From: an uncultured Clostridia bacterium
GTDB taxonomy: Bacteria > Bacillota > Clostridia > TANB77 > CAG-508
Reading direction: 5' to 3'
DNA length: 36,923 nucleotides
Assembly (NCBI GenBank): GCA_944393455.1
Contig: CALYAH010000140.1
Span: 1 to 36,923, forward strand
In this document: piece by piece, positions 21,973 through 30,532 of the stretch
How positions within the stretch are numbered: position 1 is the stretch's first letter
How the letters are laid out: every line of letters starts with the position of its first letter
The notes under the pieces: model-generated
Databases searched by the model: none
What the model saw: only the letters and a program-made list of their open reading frames with translations
Told to the model about the DNA's origin: nothing
Made by a program: the position numbers and the translations under genes

Positions 21973-23784
21973 TTAATTTTCAAAGAATTTCTTAAAGTCT
22001 TCTTCATTTATTTTTTCTTTTTCCAATAACGCTTGTGCTATCATATCTAATTTATCTCTATGCTCTTGTAATAAACTTATAGCATCACGATAAGCTATAT
22101 CTATAAGAGTTTTTACTTCTTCCCCTATTTTATCTCCAATATTTTCTCCAAACATTTGCATTTCGTATGGTTCTTTTCCTTGGAAATCTATTGGTCCTAA
22201 AGTATCACTCATTCCATATTTTGTTACCATATCTCTTGCAATTTTTGTTGCTACTTCAATATCATTACTTGCACCAGTTGAAATGTCATCTAATACTAAT
22301 TTTTCTGCTGCTCTTCCTCCTAATAAAGCAATTAATTTTTCTTGCATTTCAGTTTTAGAAATATAATATTTATCCTCATCTGATTTATACATTGTATATC
22401 CACCAGCAATACCTCTTGGAATAATAGATACTTCTTTTACATTAGTTTGTGTTGGCAAATATCTACTTACTACAGCATGTCCAGCTTCATGATATGCTGT
22501 CAATTTTTTGTCCTTCTGAGACATAACTCTTGTTCTTTTTTCTAATCCAACTGTTACTTTCTTTACAGCTTCTTCTACATCGCTATTCTCAATATCTTCA
22601 TGTTTATTTTTTGTCGCTATAATTGCTGCTTCATTTAAGATATTCTCAAGTTCTGCTCCTGTAAGTCCTGCCGTATCTTCTGCTATATTTTCTAAATTCA
22701 CGTCGTCTGATAATCTTTTATCTTTTGAGTGAATTTTTAATATTTCTAATCTTCCTTTTAAATCTGGAGTTGGAATAGTTATTTGTCTATCAAATCTTCC
22801 TGGTCTTAATAAAGCTTTATCAAGCATTTCTGGTCTATTAGTTGCTGCTAAAACAATAATGGTTTCTTCTGAACTAAATCCATCCATTTCTACTAGCAAT
22901 TGATTTAATGTTTGATTATTCTCTGTTTCTGCTCCACTATTCGAAGTTCTTCTAGAACCAATTGCATCAATTTCATCAATAAATACAATACAAGGCGCTA
23001 ATTTTCTAGCTTTTTCAAATAATTTTCTAACTCTAGATGCTCCAAGACCTGCAAACATTTCGATAAATTCTGATCCACTCATTGAAATAAATGGTACATC
23101 AGCTTCTCCTGCTATTGCTTTTGCTATTAAAGTTTTTCCTGTTCCAGGCTTTCCATATAGTAATACACCTTTTGGTATTCTAGCTCCCATTTTAGTAAAT
23201 TTTTCTGGTTTCTTCAAAAACTCTACAATTTCAATCATTTCTGCTTTTTCTTCATCTAGGCCTGCTACATCATCAAACTTAATTTTTGTTTTTCTTTCTG
23301 TATCATCATAAATTTTACCTTTTTCTCCAAGACCTTGTATTTTAAATATCATAATAAACAATGCAACCATTATAAGAGTTGGTAAAAATGTTATTATCAT
23401 GCTTGGAATTTGTGACACAACACTTCTAGACTTTTGAATTAATTCAATTTCATTTCCTTCTGCCACTTTAGTTTGTACTAATTCTATAAAACTCTCTGTA
23501 TTAGGTACTATTGTTGTCTTTTCTTCTTCGACATTTTTCATTTTGACTTTAACAGTTGTACTTCCTGTTTTCATTTCTATTTTTTCTATATTTCCGTAAG
23601 ATAACTCTTTAATTAAATCTGTATAAGCTAACACATTTTTTTCTTCTTGTTGTTTATTTTGTACTAAAAATACTCCTAACATAGCTATTAATACTACTAA
23701 TATTATTGTTAAAGCTACTAATAACCATATTTTCTTATCATTCTTTTTGTTCTTTTCTTTATTTTCATTCCTATTCTTACTCAT
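21973..23784 (-). CDS. ftsH: ATP-dependent zinc metalloprotease FtsH
   Basis: Membrane-anchored AAA+ protease for quality control of membrane proteins, 603 aa. Membrane segments at about 19-41 and 126-148 flank an extracytoplasmic domain. AAA module: Walker A GKPGTGKT (211-218), Walker B FIDEID (268-273), second-region ATNRPEMLDKALLRPGRFDR. Zinc site HEAGH (432-436) with the third ligand in the DIEVATKIARDMV region. The pore loop reads MFAGLGASR (243-251) where most FtsH have MFVGVGASR; Val to Ala in the FVG motif is conservative. Last gene of femAB-alr-DUF1189-ftsH. GGAGG precedes the ATG. Confidence 0.97.
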   Translation of the reverse strand: MSKNRNENKEKNKKNDKKIWLLVALTIILVVLIAMLGVFLVQNKQQEEKNVLAYTDLIKELSYGNIEKIEMKTGSTTVKVKMKNVEEEKTTIVPNTESFIELVQTKVAEGNEIELIQKSRSVVSQIPSMIITFLPTLIMVALFIMIFKIQGLGEKGKIYDDTERKTKIKFDDVAGLDEEKAEMIEIVEFLKKPEKFTKMGARIPKGVLLYGKPGTGKTLIAKAIAGEADVPFISMSGSEFIEMFAGLGASRVRKLFEKARKLAPCIVFIDEIDAIGSRRTSNSGAETENNQTLNQLLVEMDGFSSEETIIVLAATNRPEMLDKALLRPGRFDRQITIPTPDLKGRLEILKIHSKDKRLSDDVNLENIAEDTAGLTGAELENILNEAAIIATKNKHEDIENSDVEEAVKKVTVGLEKRTRVMSQKDKKLTAYHEAGHAVVSRYLPTQTNVKEVSIIPRGIAGGYTMYKSDEDKYYISKTEMQEKLIALLGGRAAEKLVLDDISTGASNDIEVATKIARDMVTKYGMSDTLGPIDFQGKEPYEMQMFGENIGDKIGEEVKTLIDIAYRDAISLLQEHRDKLDMIAQALLEKEKINEEDFKKFFEN

Positions 23785-23816
23785 CTTTCCTCCTTTTCCC
23801 CTTTTGCTTTTCTTTG

Positions 23817-24887
23817 TTAAGCATTAGAACCTTCTGGTTCACCGCCATTACCTTTTTCTTCCTTATCTTTTTCTTTTTTCTCCTCTTCTTCGTCTTTTTT
23901 CTTTTGTTCTTCTTTCTCTTGCTCTTCTTTGTCTTTTCTTTCCTTTTCTTCCATTTCCTTTTTTACAATTTCTTGTACTTCTGCAATTTTCATTAACTCA
24001 AACTGTTTTTTCACAAATTCTGTTTTTAATATTAAAATTGCTGCTATCAAGTAAATTGTTGCTACCGCCACATACATAACTTGAAAGTATTCCATTTCAA
24101 ATGGTATGAATATATTTACTGCCACATACAACAAATTCAGAATAATCGATAAAGTTAATGCATAAACTGACATATTAAATATTGCTGCATATCTCATTCT
24201 TATTTTTGCCAATAATGTAGTTATATAACCAAAGAAACTTAATAAAACAGCATCGGAAAGTGTAGTTAAGAAATACATTGTAAAGGCATAAATAAAAATA
24301 GTTAAAAACAAAGTAACATATAATGATATAACTTTACTACTAGTAGCATATTGAATTACATCTTGCTTTGAAAATGTATTTAATCCCATTGGTTCAAAAG
24401 TATCTTTATAATAATAAGTAATAGTACCAGCTACTGCTCCGTTTTTTATTAAAACTCTATCTTTTAATATTATTAGACCTTCACCTGATTCTGTAATTGT
24501 ATTGATATATTGATTTATTTTTTGCTCATCTTCTACTTTTGTATCAATAATTGTTCTTCCTACAAAAGAGTCATCTTCTGATATAACAATTTCTTTTTCT
24601 GAATCTACTGTTAACACTCCATCTTGATAAGAAAATTCTGGAAATTCATTTTTTAAATAAGTTACACCTTCTTGAATCATATTATATGTTTGATACATCA
24701 TTCCTAAACAGAATACAATAGAAAAAACTGCTACCAATTTAGCTAAATAACCAATTGTTCTCCCTACGCCTTCTGCTGCCATATCTGGATATTTTTCTAT
24801 TTTAGTTATAGAATACCATACTTTCTTAAAGAATCCTTGTTTTAATGAACTTTCTTTTTTATTTTCTCCTTTGTTTTGTTCTTCCAT
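23817..24887 (-). CDS. DUF1189-family membrane protein
   Basis: 356 aa, recognised as DUF1189 by the N-terminal FFKKVWYSITKIEKYPDMA and the layout: one membrane segment near 50-70, an extracytoplasmic domain (about 75-175), then four hydrophobic segments (about 188-212, 216-232, 245-270, 275-297) and a strongly charged Lys/Glu coiled tail with runs such as EEQKKKDEEEEKKEKDKEE. In other Firmicutes DUF1189 (maltodextrin-permease-like) proteins sit near envelope genes; function not established. Between alr and ftsH with 2- and 32-base gaps, so cotranscribed. Confidence 0.8.
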   Translation of the reverse strand: MEEQNKGENKKESSLKQGFFKKVWYSITKIEKYPDMAAEGVGRTIGYLAKLVAVFSIVFCLGMMYQTYNMIQEGVTYLKNEFPEFSYQDGVLTVDSEKEIVISEDDSFVGRTIIDTKVEDEQKINQYINTITESGEGLIILKDRVLIKNGAVAGTITYYYKDTFEPMGLNTFSKQDVIQYATSSKVISLYVTLFLTIFIYAFTMYFLTTLSDAVLLSFFGYITTLLAKIRMRYAAIFNMSVYALTLSIILNLLYVAVNIFIPFEMEYFQVMYVAVATIYLIAAILILKTEFVKKQFELMKIAEVQEIVKKEMEEKERKDKEEQEKEEQKKKDEEEEKKEKDKEEKGNGGEPEGSNA

Positions 24888-24889
24888 TA

Positions 24890-26008
24890 TTATCTGTACT
24901 CCCTTCTTACACTAGAATCTACAAACTTTGGATTAACTTGGAAAGTTACTTTGTCTCCTATTTTAATATCTTTCCCATCAATATCACATGTAATATGATA
25001 TGTTCCTATTCTTCCTAAAACTCTACATGTTTTATCCGCTATTTTTACATATATTGCTTGTTTTTTTAACAAATTCTTTATATCTCTTACAATATATCTA
25101 ATTTTATCAACCATTCGGAACATATCTTTACCATTTATTATATTTACTCCATCCATATAACCACAAGGAATAATAGCTACTTTCATGTCTTTTTTTGTTT
25201 TATATGTATTAGAATATCCAATGTTAAATCCCTTTGGTAGTTCTTTTATTTCAGATACTGCTGATTCTAGATAAGCAATTTTCTTTAATCCAATACTATT
25301 CTCAAAAGAAATTCTTCCTAAAAATGCAGACCCAACTCTTACTGCATTTAAATGCATATTAGGGTATTTCAAAAAAGCTGAGGAATTACATATGTGTAAT
25401 ATTCCTGTATCTATTTCATTCATTTTTAATACTTCTATTACATCCATAAATCTTTTGAATTGTAATTTAGTATATTCCTCATCAAAGAAACTAATTGAAA
25501 AATGTGTAAAAGTTCCTTCTATTTTTACATTTTTTAATTCTTTTATAGTTTCTACAATTTCTTCTCTTTTATTATAAACAAAACCATATCTTCCAAATCC
25601 AGTATCTATTTTTAGATGTGCTTTTATTTTTTTGCCATTCTCTTCTCCAATTTTTTCAGCTATTTTAGCATCTTCTTTTGACCCAATTGTAATTGTAATA
25701 TTATTTTGAATTAGAGTTCTTACATCTTCTTCAATAGCAGTTGCAGAAAGCATTAAAATTTCTTCTTTTATTCCTGCTTTTCTTAATATTAAAGCTTCAT
25801 CTACTGTTGAAACTGCAAAAGATGAAATCCCATTATCAATTAAAAATTTTGTAAATTCTACTATTCCTAATCCATATGCATTTCCTTTTACAACTGCTAT
25901 TATTTTTAAAGGATTTCCTTTATCATCTTTTCCACTTTTATTAGCATATTTTTTTATTTGTTCAATATTATGTCTCAAATCTTCTTTTTTAATTACTAAA
26001 GTGTTCAA
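24890..26008 (-). CDS. alr: Alanine racemase
   Basis: PLP enzyme supplying D-alanine for peptidoglycan. 372 aa. The PLP-lysine motif is AVVKGNAYGLG (Lys near 40; consensus VKADAYGHG). KIDTGFGRYGF near 135, LHICNSSAF (usual HxxNSA), and the C-terminal barrel with the tyrosine region IGYSNTYKT and IPCGYMDGVN (usual IPxGYADG) follow. The start is TTG at 26008 with AAGGAG ten bases upstream. Departures from consensus leave open a racemase for another amino acid, but Alr is most likely given femAB upstream. Confidence 0.88.
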   Translation of the reverse strand: MNTLVIKKEDLRHNIEQIKKYANKSGKDDKGNPLKIIAVVKGNAYGLGIVEFTKFLIDNGISSFAVSTVDEALILRKAGIKEEILMLSATAIEEDVRTLIQNNITITIGSKEDAKIAEKIGEENGKKIKAHLKIDTGFGRYGFVYNKREEIVETIKELKNVKIEGTFTHFSISFFDEEYTKLQFKRFMDVIEVLKMNEIDTGILHICNSSAFLKYPNMHLNAVRVGSAFLGRISFENSIGLKKIAYLESAVSEIKELPKGFNIGYSNTYKTKKDMKVAIIPCGYMDGVNIINGKDMFRMVDKIRYIVRDIKNLLKKQAIYVKIADKTCRVLGRIGTYHITCDIDGKDIKIGDKVTFQVNPKFVDSSVRREYR

Positions 26009-26023
26009 CGTTCGTTTCTCCTT

Positions 26024-27082
26024 TTATTTTGAAAACTTTCTTTTTATTTGTCTTATCGTTCGGAACATCTTCTCTGAAAAACGATATAATTTATAAGTTA
26101 TTGGTTTAAATGGCATATAAATTTCCCCAATAAATTCTGTAAATGTTGCTCCAAATCCTTGTTTAAATCTATATAATCCATATTGTGGATGGTTTTCGTC
26201 TACTACACCTGATACACCTCTAAAATCATAGATATCATCATGTCTTGCAATTGCCATTTTTATCATTTCCCATTGTAATAAGTAGTTTGGCATTAAGTTT
26301 CTATGACTATTGCTACTTGCTCCATACAAATACCAAGTTTTATTTCCATAAAAAATTGGAATAACTCCTGATATTGGCTTGTCCTCATAATAAGCCATTA
26401 ACAATTTCATGTGTTCTGGTCCTAAACAGTCATACATTTTTTCAAAATATTCTAATGGTCTTATTATAAAACCATCTCTTTTTCCTGTTTCTATCATAAT
26501 TTTATGAAATTCTTTTAAATCTTCTCTAGTTCCTTCTTTTACTACTACACCTTTTCGTCCTGCTAAACGTATGTTATATCTCCACTTTTGTTTAAAACCT
26601 GCCATTACTTCTTCTTCTGTTTTTCCTTTTATATCTAATCTAAAAACATACCTTGGTTGAATTTCATCTTTAAAGTCTTTAGCATCATCTTTTATTTTAT
26701 ATCCTAAATTGGTTACAATATCTCTAAAAATTTGGTCTGAACTTAATATATCTGGTTCAATTCTTAATACAATTGCATTATATTTTTTTGCTAATTCTTT
26801 TGCTCCATCTGTCAATTGTTTCATAACTGCTATATCATGTATATCACATACTGGACCTCTTGATGCATACATAATATTTCCAAATATAGGCATCTTACGA
26901 ATCCATACACATAGTGAACCTATAATATTTCCATCATCATCTTCTGCAAGTATTACCTCTGGTTTCCAATTTGGCTTTTTTACTTCTGCCCATTCTAATG
27001 ATTGTTGGAAATTACTTCTTTCATGATTTTCTAAAAATTTCTTATATTCCTTTTTCGATTCTTCATCTGTTACAAACTTCAT
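26024..27082 (-). CDS. FemAB-family peptidoglycan bridge aminoacyltransferase
   Basis: 352 aa, double GNAT fold of the FemA/FemB/FemX family, which adds amino acids from aminoacyl-tRNA to lipid II. Visible are NFQQSLEWAEVKKPNWKPEV, GSLCVWIRKMPIFGNIMYAS, RGPVCD, FKQKWRYNIRLAGRKGVVV, WYLYGASSNSHRNLMPNYLL and GLYRFKQGFGATFTEFIGE. A helical insert is short or absent, more like single-residue transferases of the FmhB type. Start set at ATG 27082 with AGGAGG; the frame continues upstream to 27124 only through a palindromic repeat. First gene of femAB-alr-DUF1189-ftsH. Confidence 0.9.
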   Translation of the reverse strand: MKFVTDEESKKEYKKFLENHERSNFQQSLEWAEVKKPNWKPEVILAEDDDGNIIGSLCVWIRKMPIFGNIMYASRGPVCDIHDIAVMKQLTDGAKELAKKYNAIVLRIEPDILSSDQIFRDIVTNLGYKIKDDAKDFKDEIQPRYVFRLDIKGKTEEEVMAGFKQKWRYNIRLAGRKGVVVKEGTREDLKEFHKIMIETGKRDGFIIRPLEYFEKMYDCLGPEHMKLLMAYYEDKPISGVIPIFYGNKTWYLYGASSNSHRNLMPNYLLQWEMIKMAIARHDDIYDFRGVSGVVDENHPQYGLYRFKQGFGATFTEFIGEIYMPFKPITYKLYRFSEKMFRTIRQIKRKFSK

Positions 27083-27098
27083 GCTTCCTCCTATGTCC

Positions 27099-27154
27099 AA
27101 TTGGGGACGTTTCCTTTTGGACATTTTTGTCCATTCTGGGACACATCTCCAATT
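27099..27154. repeat. Short imperfect palindrome of the GGGGACG/TGTCC type
   Basis: Outer arms AATTGGGGACG and (reverse complement) AATTGGAGATG enclose a perfect inner hairpin TGGACA-TTTT-TGTCCA (about 27118-27133). It forms the leader of femAB, immediately before its ribosome binding site. It resembles intergenic REP-like repeats common in clostridia; this comparison is from memory. Confidence 0.6.
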
Positions 27155-27173
27155 TATCTTTTTTATTATTTAC

Positions 27174-27203
27174 AATATAAACGTATTTTACACTAAATTG
27201 CAA
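27174..27203 (-). promoter_or_regulatory. Possible promoter of femAB-alr-DUF1189-ftsH
   Basis: TTGCAA (27198-27203), 18-base spacer, TATATT (27174-27179) on the minus strand. The -35 touches the T-run of the preceding terminator. Suboptimal, but nothing better is visible. Confidence 0.35.
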
Positions 27204-27229
27204 AAAAATACAAGCTGTTTTCAGCTTGT
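27202..27229 (-). terminator. Terminator after the zeta-like gene
   Basis: 8-bp stem ACAAGCTG/CAGCTTGT with a 4-base loop, followed on the minus strand by ATTTTTTT. It starts 3 bases beyond the zeta-like stop and closes the NTase-zeta unit. Confidence 0.9.
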
Positions 27230-27231
27230 TT

Positions 27232-28116
27232 CTATTTTATATCTTCTTCTCTTTCTAAATTTGCTTTTTGTTTATAAAACTCTACCATTTTAGACAATAT
27301 TTCTAGTTCCTCTAGATTAGCAGGTCTTTTTTTTCTCTTTTTATATAACTCTTTTATTCTATCTAATTGTTCTCTATCTGTCTTTCTTCTTTTCTCATAT
27401 TCTTTACATTTTTCCATTGCTTCTATTGCATTTTTATATTTTTTTATTTTGTCTCTACTATCATATACTTTTATTGGTGGTTTTTGCTCATTTTCTCCTC
27501 TTCTATATATTTCTATTTTATTTACATTTTCTATTTTTTCTAATTCTTCCATTGTCTCATATATTTTTATTTCGGAGTCTTTTATAAAATTTATTGTTGT
27601 AAATCGTGGAAATTCTTTTTCTTCTATCTGTTTCTCATATCTTTCTTGAGAAGAAATTATGCATTCTTCTAATGAAGTTGCTATTAATAACACATCTACA
27701 CTATATCCATTTGGAATAAATTTATTATTAATAAAATTTATCATCAAATCTTTTTGACGAAGCGAAGTATTAATAATGATATTTTTTCTATTTTTCAATG
27801 AATATTCTAATATTTCACTAGCAACATTATTACAAAAATCACAAGATAATTCCACCATCTCACTTGTTGGTACCTCATTATTTTGAGTAAAAATTGGTGA
27901 ATATTTTCTATATTCATCTACATCAATTACAACATATTCACTTTCTTTGTTTTGCTGTAATACAAAATCACATAGACCTGTTTTTCCCGCTCCAGGAACT
28001 CCACCTAACAAAACCACTTTTGGTGTTAAATCATTTTGTTTACTGTCTACTAATTGATTTTTTAATGTTTCTATTATGTACTTTTCATCAACTTGTCTTT
28101 TGTAAAACTCTTCCAT
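27232..28116 (-). CDS. Zeta-toxin-like P-loop kinase
   Basis: 294 aa from ATG 28116 (GAAGGG eight bases upstream; the frame is open to 28149 inside the neighbouring gene). Walker A GGVPGAGKT at 38-46 with the zeta-type Pro-Gly-Ala. Then VVIDVDEYRKYSP (62-74), matching the IDxDxxR..HP motif that holds the catalytic Asp in zeta toxins. NIIINTSLRQ corresponds to IIEGTLR, where zeta toxins have a conserved Glu, apparently replaced here. Arg residues in ERYEKQ and FPRFTT may be the ATP-binding arginines. A 90-residue Lys-rich helical C-terminus follows. Zeta toxins phosphorylate UDP-N-acetyl sugars. The partner here is a nucleotidyltransferase-like protein, not an epsilon antitoxin. Confidence 0.75.
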   Translation of the reverse strand: MEEFYKRQVDEKYIIETLKNQLVDSKQNDLTPKVVLLGGVPGAGKTGLCDFVLQQNKESEYVVIDVDEYRKYSPIFTQNNEVPTSEMVELSCDFCNNVASEILEYSLKNRKNIIINTSLRQKDLMINFINNKFIPNGYSVDVLLIATSLEECIISSQERYEKQIEEKEFPRFTTINFIKDSEIKIYETMEELEKIENVNKIEIYRRGENEQKPPIKVYDSRDKIKKYKNAIEAMEKCKEYEKRRKTDREQLDRIKELYKKRKKRPANLEELEILSKMVEFYKQKANLEREEDIK

Positions 28117-28996
28117 GTTTCTTACCCTTCTTTTTATAAAAGTTTTCAATTGCTTTTACATTTTTACCAAATTCTTGCAAAATTGGTATTGTTGTTTCTA
28201 TTGGTGTATTTGTCAACATTTTCATTTGATCTTCATCTTTTGTTACAAGGCATTGTACAATTTTTCTTACTTCTTTGCTATCATTTTCTGTACCTAATAA
28301 CTGCATTGCAGCTTCTATTTGATTTTCCGGCATATCAATTTCATTCCAATTGCAATAATTTCTTAAATTTTGTAAGAATTTGTTGGTTGAATAAAAACAA
28401 TTTTCATATATTGTATCTTTCGGCATTTCATCATGGCTAAAAGTAAATTCGCAATTTTCTCCATCTACTTCCCATGTTAAATACCTATATTCTCTTTTTC
28501 TTAACATATCAATACAGTAATTTAGACCCTCGTGTGTATTTAAAATATCATCAATCGTATACCTCACAGTCTTAAATCTTCCAATGCAGTCTTCCCCATC
28601 TACAATTCTATATCTTTTAGCATATGAATATTTGTGCGTTACCGGTAAAAAGTCATCTAATTGACTTTCTTGATGAATCATAGCATGTATTAGAAAATTT
28701 TTGTCTTTTGTAGAAATATTGTGATTTACTGGACCAACTAGGCAACTGTAATTAACTCCGATGTCTTTTGTTGTTAATTTTCGCGACAATTTAGCTAAAA
28801 ATTTTTCAAAATCTCGTATTTGTTTTGACGTTACTTTTGTAGATACTGCTCGTATATCATAATCATTATCTGCTCTTTCTTGATAATCATCAAATGCCAT
28901 GGATCCCACTACAAAGATTGATTTTATTTTTTCATCATCTTTGAAATACCTTCTAAATTCGTTATCTACTATACTGGCTATTTTTTTAATTTCCAT
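28088..28996 (-). CDS. Nucleotidyltransferase-fold protein paired with the zeta-like kinase
   Basis: 302 aa. The N-terminus has the minimal nucleotidyltransferase (Pol-beta) signature: VVGSMAFDDYQERADNDYDIRAV, with Gly31-Ser32 and the DxD pair Asp45/Asp47. A third carboxylate could not be placed with confidence. The C-terminal two thirds are mostly helical (CIDMLRKREYRYLTWEV, STNKFLQNLRNYCNW, IEAAMQLLG), as in aminoglycoside-type or MNT-HEPN-type enzymes. AAGGAG nine bases before the ATG. It overlaps the kinase gene by 29 bases, so the two are coupled. A consensus TATAAT lies at 29027-29032 upstream, with a weak -35. Substrate unknown. Confidence 0.7.
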   Translation of the reverse strand: MEIKKIASIVDNEFRRYFKDDEKIKSIFVVGSMAFDDYQERADNDYDIRAVSTKVTSKQIRDFEKFLAKLSRKLTTKDIGVNYSCLVGPVNHNISTKDKNFLIHAMIHQESQLDDFLPVTHKYSYAKRYRIVDGEDCIGRFKTVRYTIDDILNTHEGLNYCIDMLRKREYRYLTWEVDGENCEFTFSHDEMPKDTIYENCFYSTNKFLQNLRNYCNWNEIDMPENQIEAAMQLLGTENDSKEVRKIVQCLVTKDEDQMKMLTNTPIETTIPILQEFGKNVKAIENFYKKKGKKHGRVLQKTS

Positions 28997-29142
28997 AACT
29001 TATATCTCCTTTTTTCTTGATGCTATATTATATTAGGACAAGGATAATATTATGACTATTTTGTATAAATTTTTCTATTTCTTATTTTTTTATTTATAAA
29101 ATATTAAAGTTTTCTTAATAAAATATATTTCATTATTATCTA

Positions 29143-29151
29143 TGTTATAGT
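29143..29151 (+). promoter_or_regulatory. Extended -10 promoter of the carboxypeptidase gene
   Basis: TGTTATAGT, with -10 TATAGT at 29146-29151; no clear -35. About 37 bases of leader precede the ATG at 29196. Confidence 0.4.
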
Positions 29152-29195
29152 TTAGTTAATCATTTAGTACAGGTATATTGGGGGTAACTATATAT

Positions 29196-30146
29196 ATGAA
29201 AAATAAGAATAAAAAGAAAAGAATAAATGGTGTAAAAATCTTTTTAATCATATTAATATTGGGAATCTTTTTTATTTATTTGGTAATGCAACCAGAAAAT
29301 TTTAGAAATGCCAAAAATCAGATTAGGATGTTATTATTCGAAAATTCAATAGAGGGCTCTTATAATGCAAAATCTTTGCTATTAGTTGACCTTTCAAATG
29401 ATAATGTTTTTATTTCTAAAAAAGAGAAAGAAAAGCATGTTCCTGCTAGTTTAGCAAAATTGTTTGTTATTGAATATGCAACAACACTTGCAGATTTAGA
29501 TAGCATAGTCTTTGCTAACAACGAAGCTATTTCTTTAACCAAACCTGGCTCATCTGTTGCAAACATCAAAGAAACTAAGTATTTTATGCACAATTTGTTT
29601 GCTGCAATGTTAATACCTTCTGGGAATGATGCAGCTTACGTAGTTGCTGATTATTGTGGTAGTATTCTTTCTCCCAAATCAAAAACTAGTAAAGAACGTA
29701 TCAATGTCTTTATGAAAAATTTAAATAGTTACTTGAAAGACAAAGGCTATAAAGATACAATTTTATATGACCCAAGTGGATTTGATACAGAAGCACGCAC
29801 AACTGCATTAGACCTAAAAAAAGTTGTAGAAAAATTATTAGAAAATCAATGGTTTAGAGACATTGTATCTCAAAGTTCTTACACAGCAACTTTACCAAAT
29901 GGTAGTACTCAAACTTGGAAAAATACAAATACTTTTCTTGACCCTACATCAGACTATTATAATAAAAATGTAATAGGAATTAAAACTGGTTCTTTATCTG
30001 ATGATTATAACTTAATAGTACTTTATCAAATGTATGGAAAAGAATTTTTAATTTGTAGTTTAGTCTCTCAATCAGATACTTCTCGATATGATGATGTTAA
30101 TTATATTATTCAAACAATAAATGAATCAGACTATTTAAAGAAATAA
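29196..30146 (+). CDS. D-alanyl-D-alanine carboxypeptidase (S11, DacF-like penicillin-binding protein)
   Basis: 316 aa from the ATG at 29196; an in-frame TTG 18 bases earlier is possible but has no good ribosome binding site, while a GGGGG lies before the ATG. N-terminal membrane anchor (VKIFLIILILGIFFIYLVM, about 13-31). The three catalytic motifs of serine penicillin-recognising enzymes are intact: SLAK (ASLAKL, SxxK), SGN (PSGNDA) and KTG (IKTGS). It trims the pentapeptide in peptidoglycan. The C-terminal PBP5-type beta domain is missing, so it is a short form. Stands alone on the plus strand. Confidence 0.92.
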   Translation: MKNKNKKKRINGVKIFLIILILGIFFIYLVMQPENFRNAKNQIRMLLFENSIEGSYNAKSLLLVDLSNDNVFISKKEKEKHVPASLAKLFVIEYATTLADLDSIVFANNEAISLTKPGSSVANIKETKYFMHNLFAAMLIPSGNDAAYVVADYCGSILSPKSKTSKERINVFMKNLNSYLKDKGYKDTILYDPSGFDTEARTTALDLKKVVEKLLENQWFRDIVSQSSYTATLPNGSTQTWKNTNTFLDPTSDYYNKNVIGIKTGSLSDDYNLIVLYQMYGKEFLICSLVSQSDTSRYDDVNYIIQTINESDYLKK

Positions 30147-30189
30147 TACTTTATGAATTAGATAAATATGATATATATTATCGAGATAT

Positions 30190-30229
30190 AGAAAAAACAA
30201 CTTACAAACTTCTTAGTTCGTAAGTTGTT
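30190..30229 (-). terminator. Terminator after the tRNA-Gly pair
   Basis: 10-bp stem AACAACTTAC/GTAAGTTGTT (arms 30220-30229 and 30196-30205), 14-base loop, followed by TTTT on the minus strand. Confidence 0.88.
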
Positions 30230-30235
30230 CTAATT

Positions 30236-30309
<74 letters not shown>

Positions 30310-30326
30310 ATATAAATATAAATTTA

Positions 30327-30439
<113 letters not shown>

Positions 30440-30440
30440 G

Positions 30441-30469
30441 ATTATAAATATTTTTTCTTCTTTTGTCAA
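30441..30469 (-). promoter_or_regulatory. Consensus sigma-A promoter of the tRNA-Gly operon
   Basis: TTGACA (30464-30469), exactly 17 bases, TATAAT (30441-30446): full consensus match, as expected for a stable-RNA promoter. Confidence 0.93.
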
Positions 30470-30532
30470 TACTATTTCTAAACTTTTTTATTTATTTTTT
30501 TAATAAATTTGTTTTGCTTTTGCAATATAATT

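Noticed and set aside
27083..27124. N-terminal extension of the FemAB protein
   Set aside because: It translates the GGGGACG palindrome; AGGAGG with ATG at 27082 gives a normal family start.
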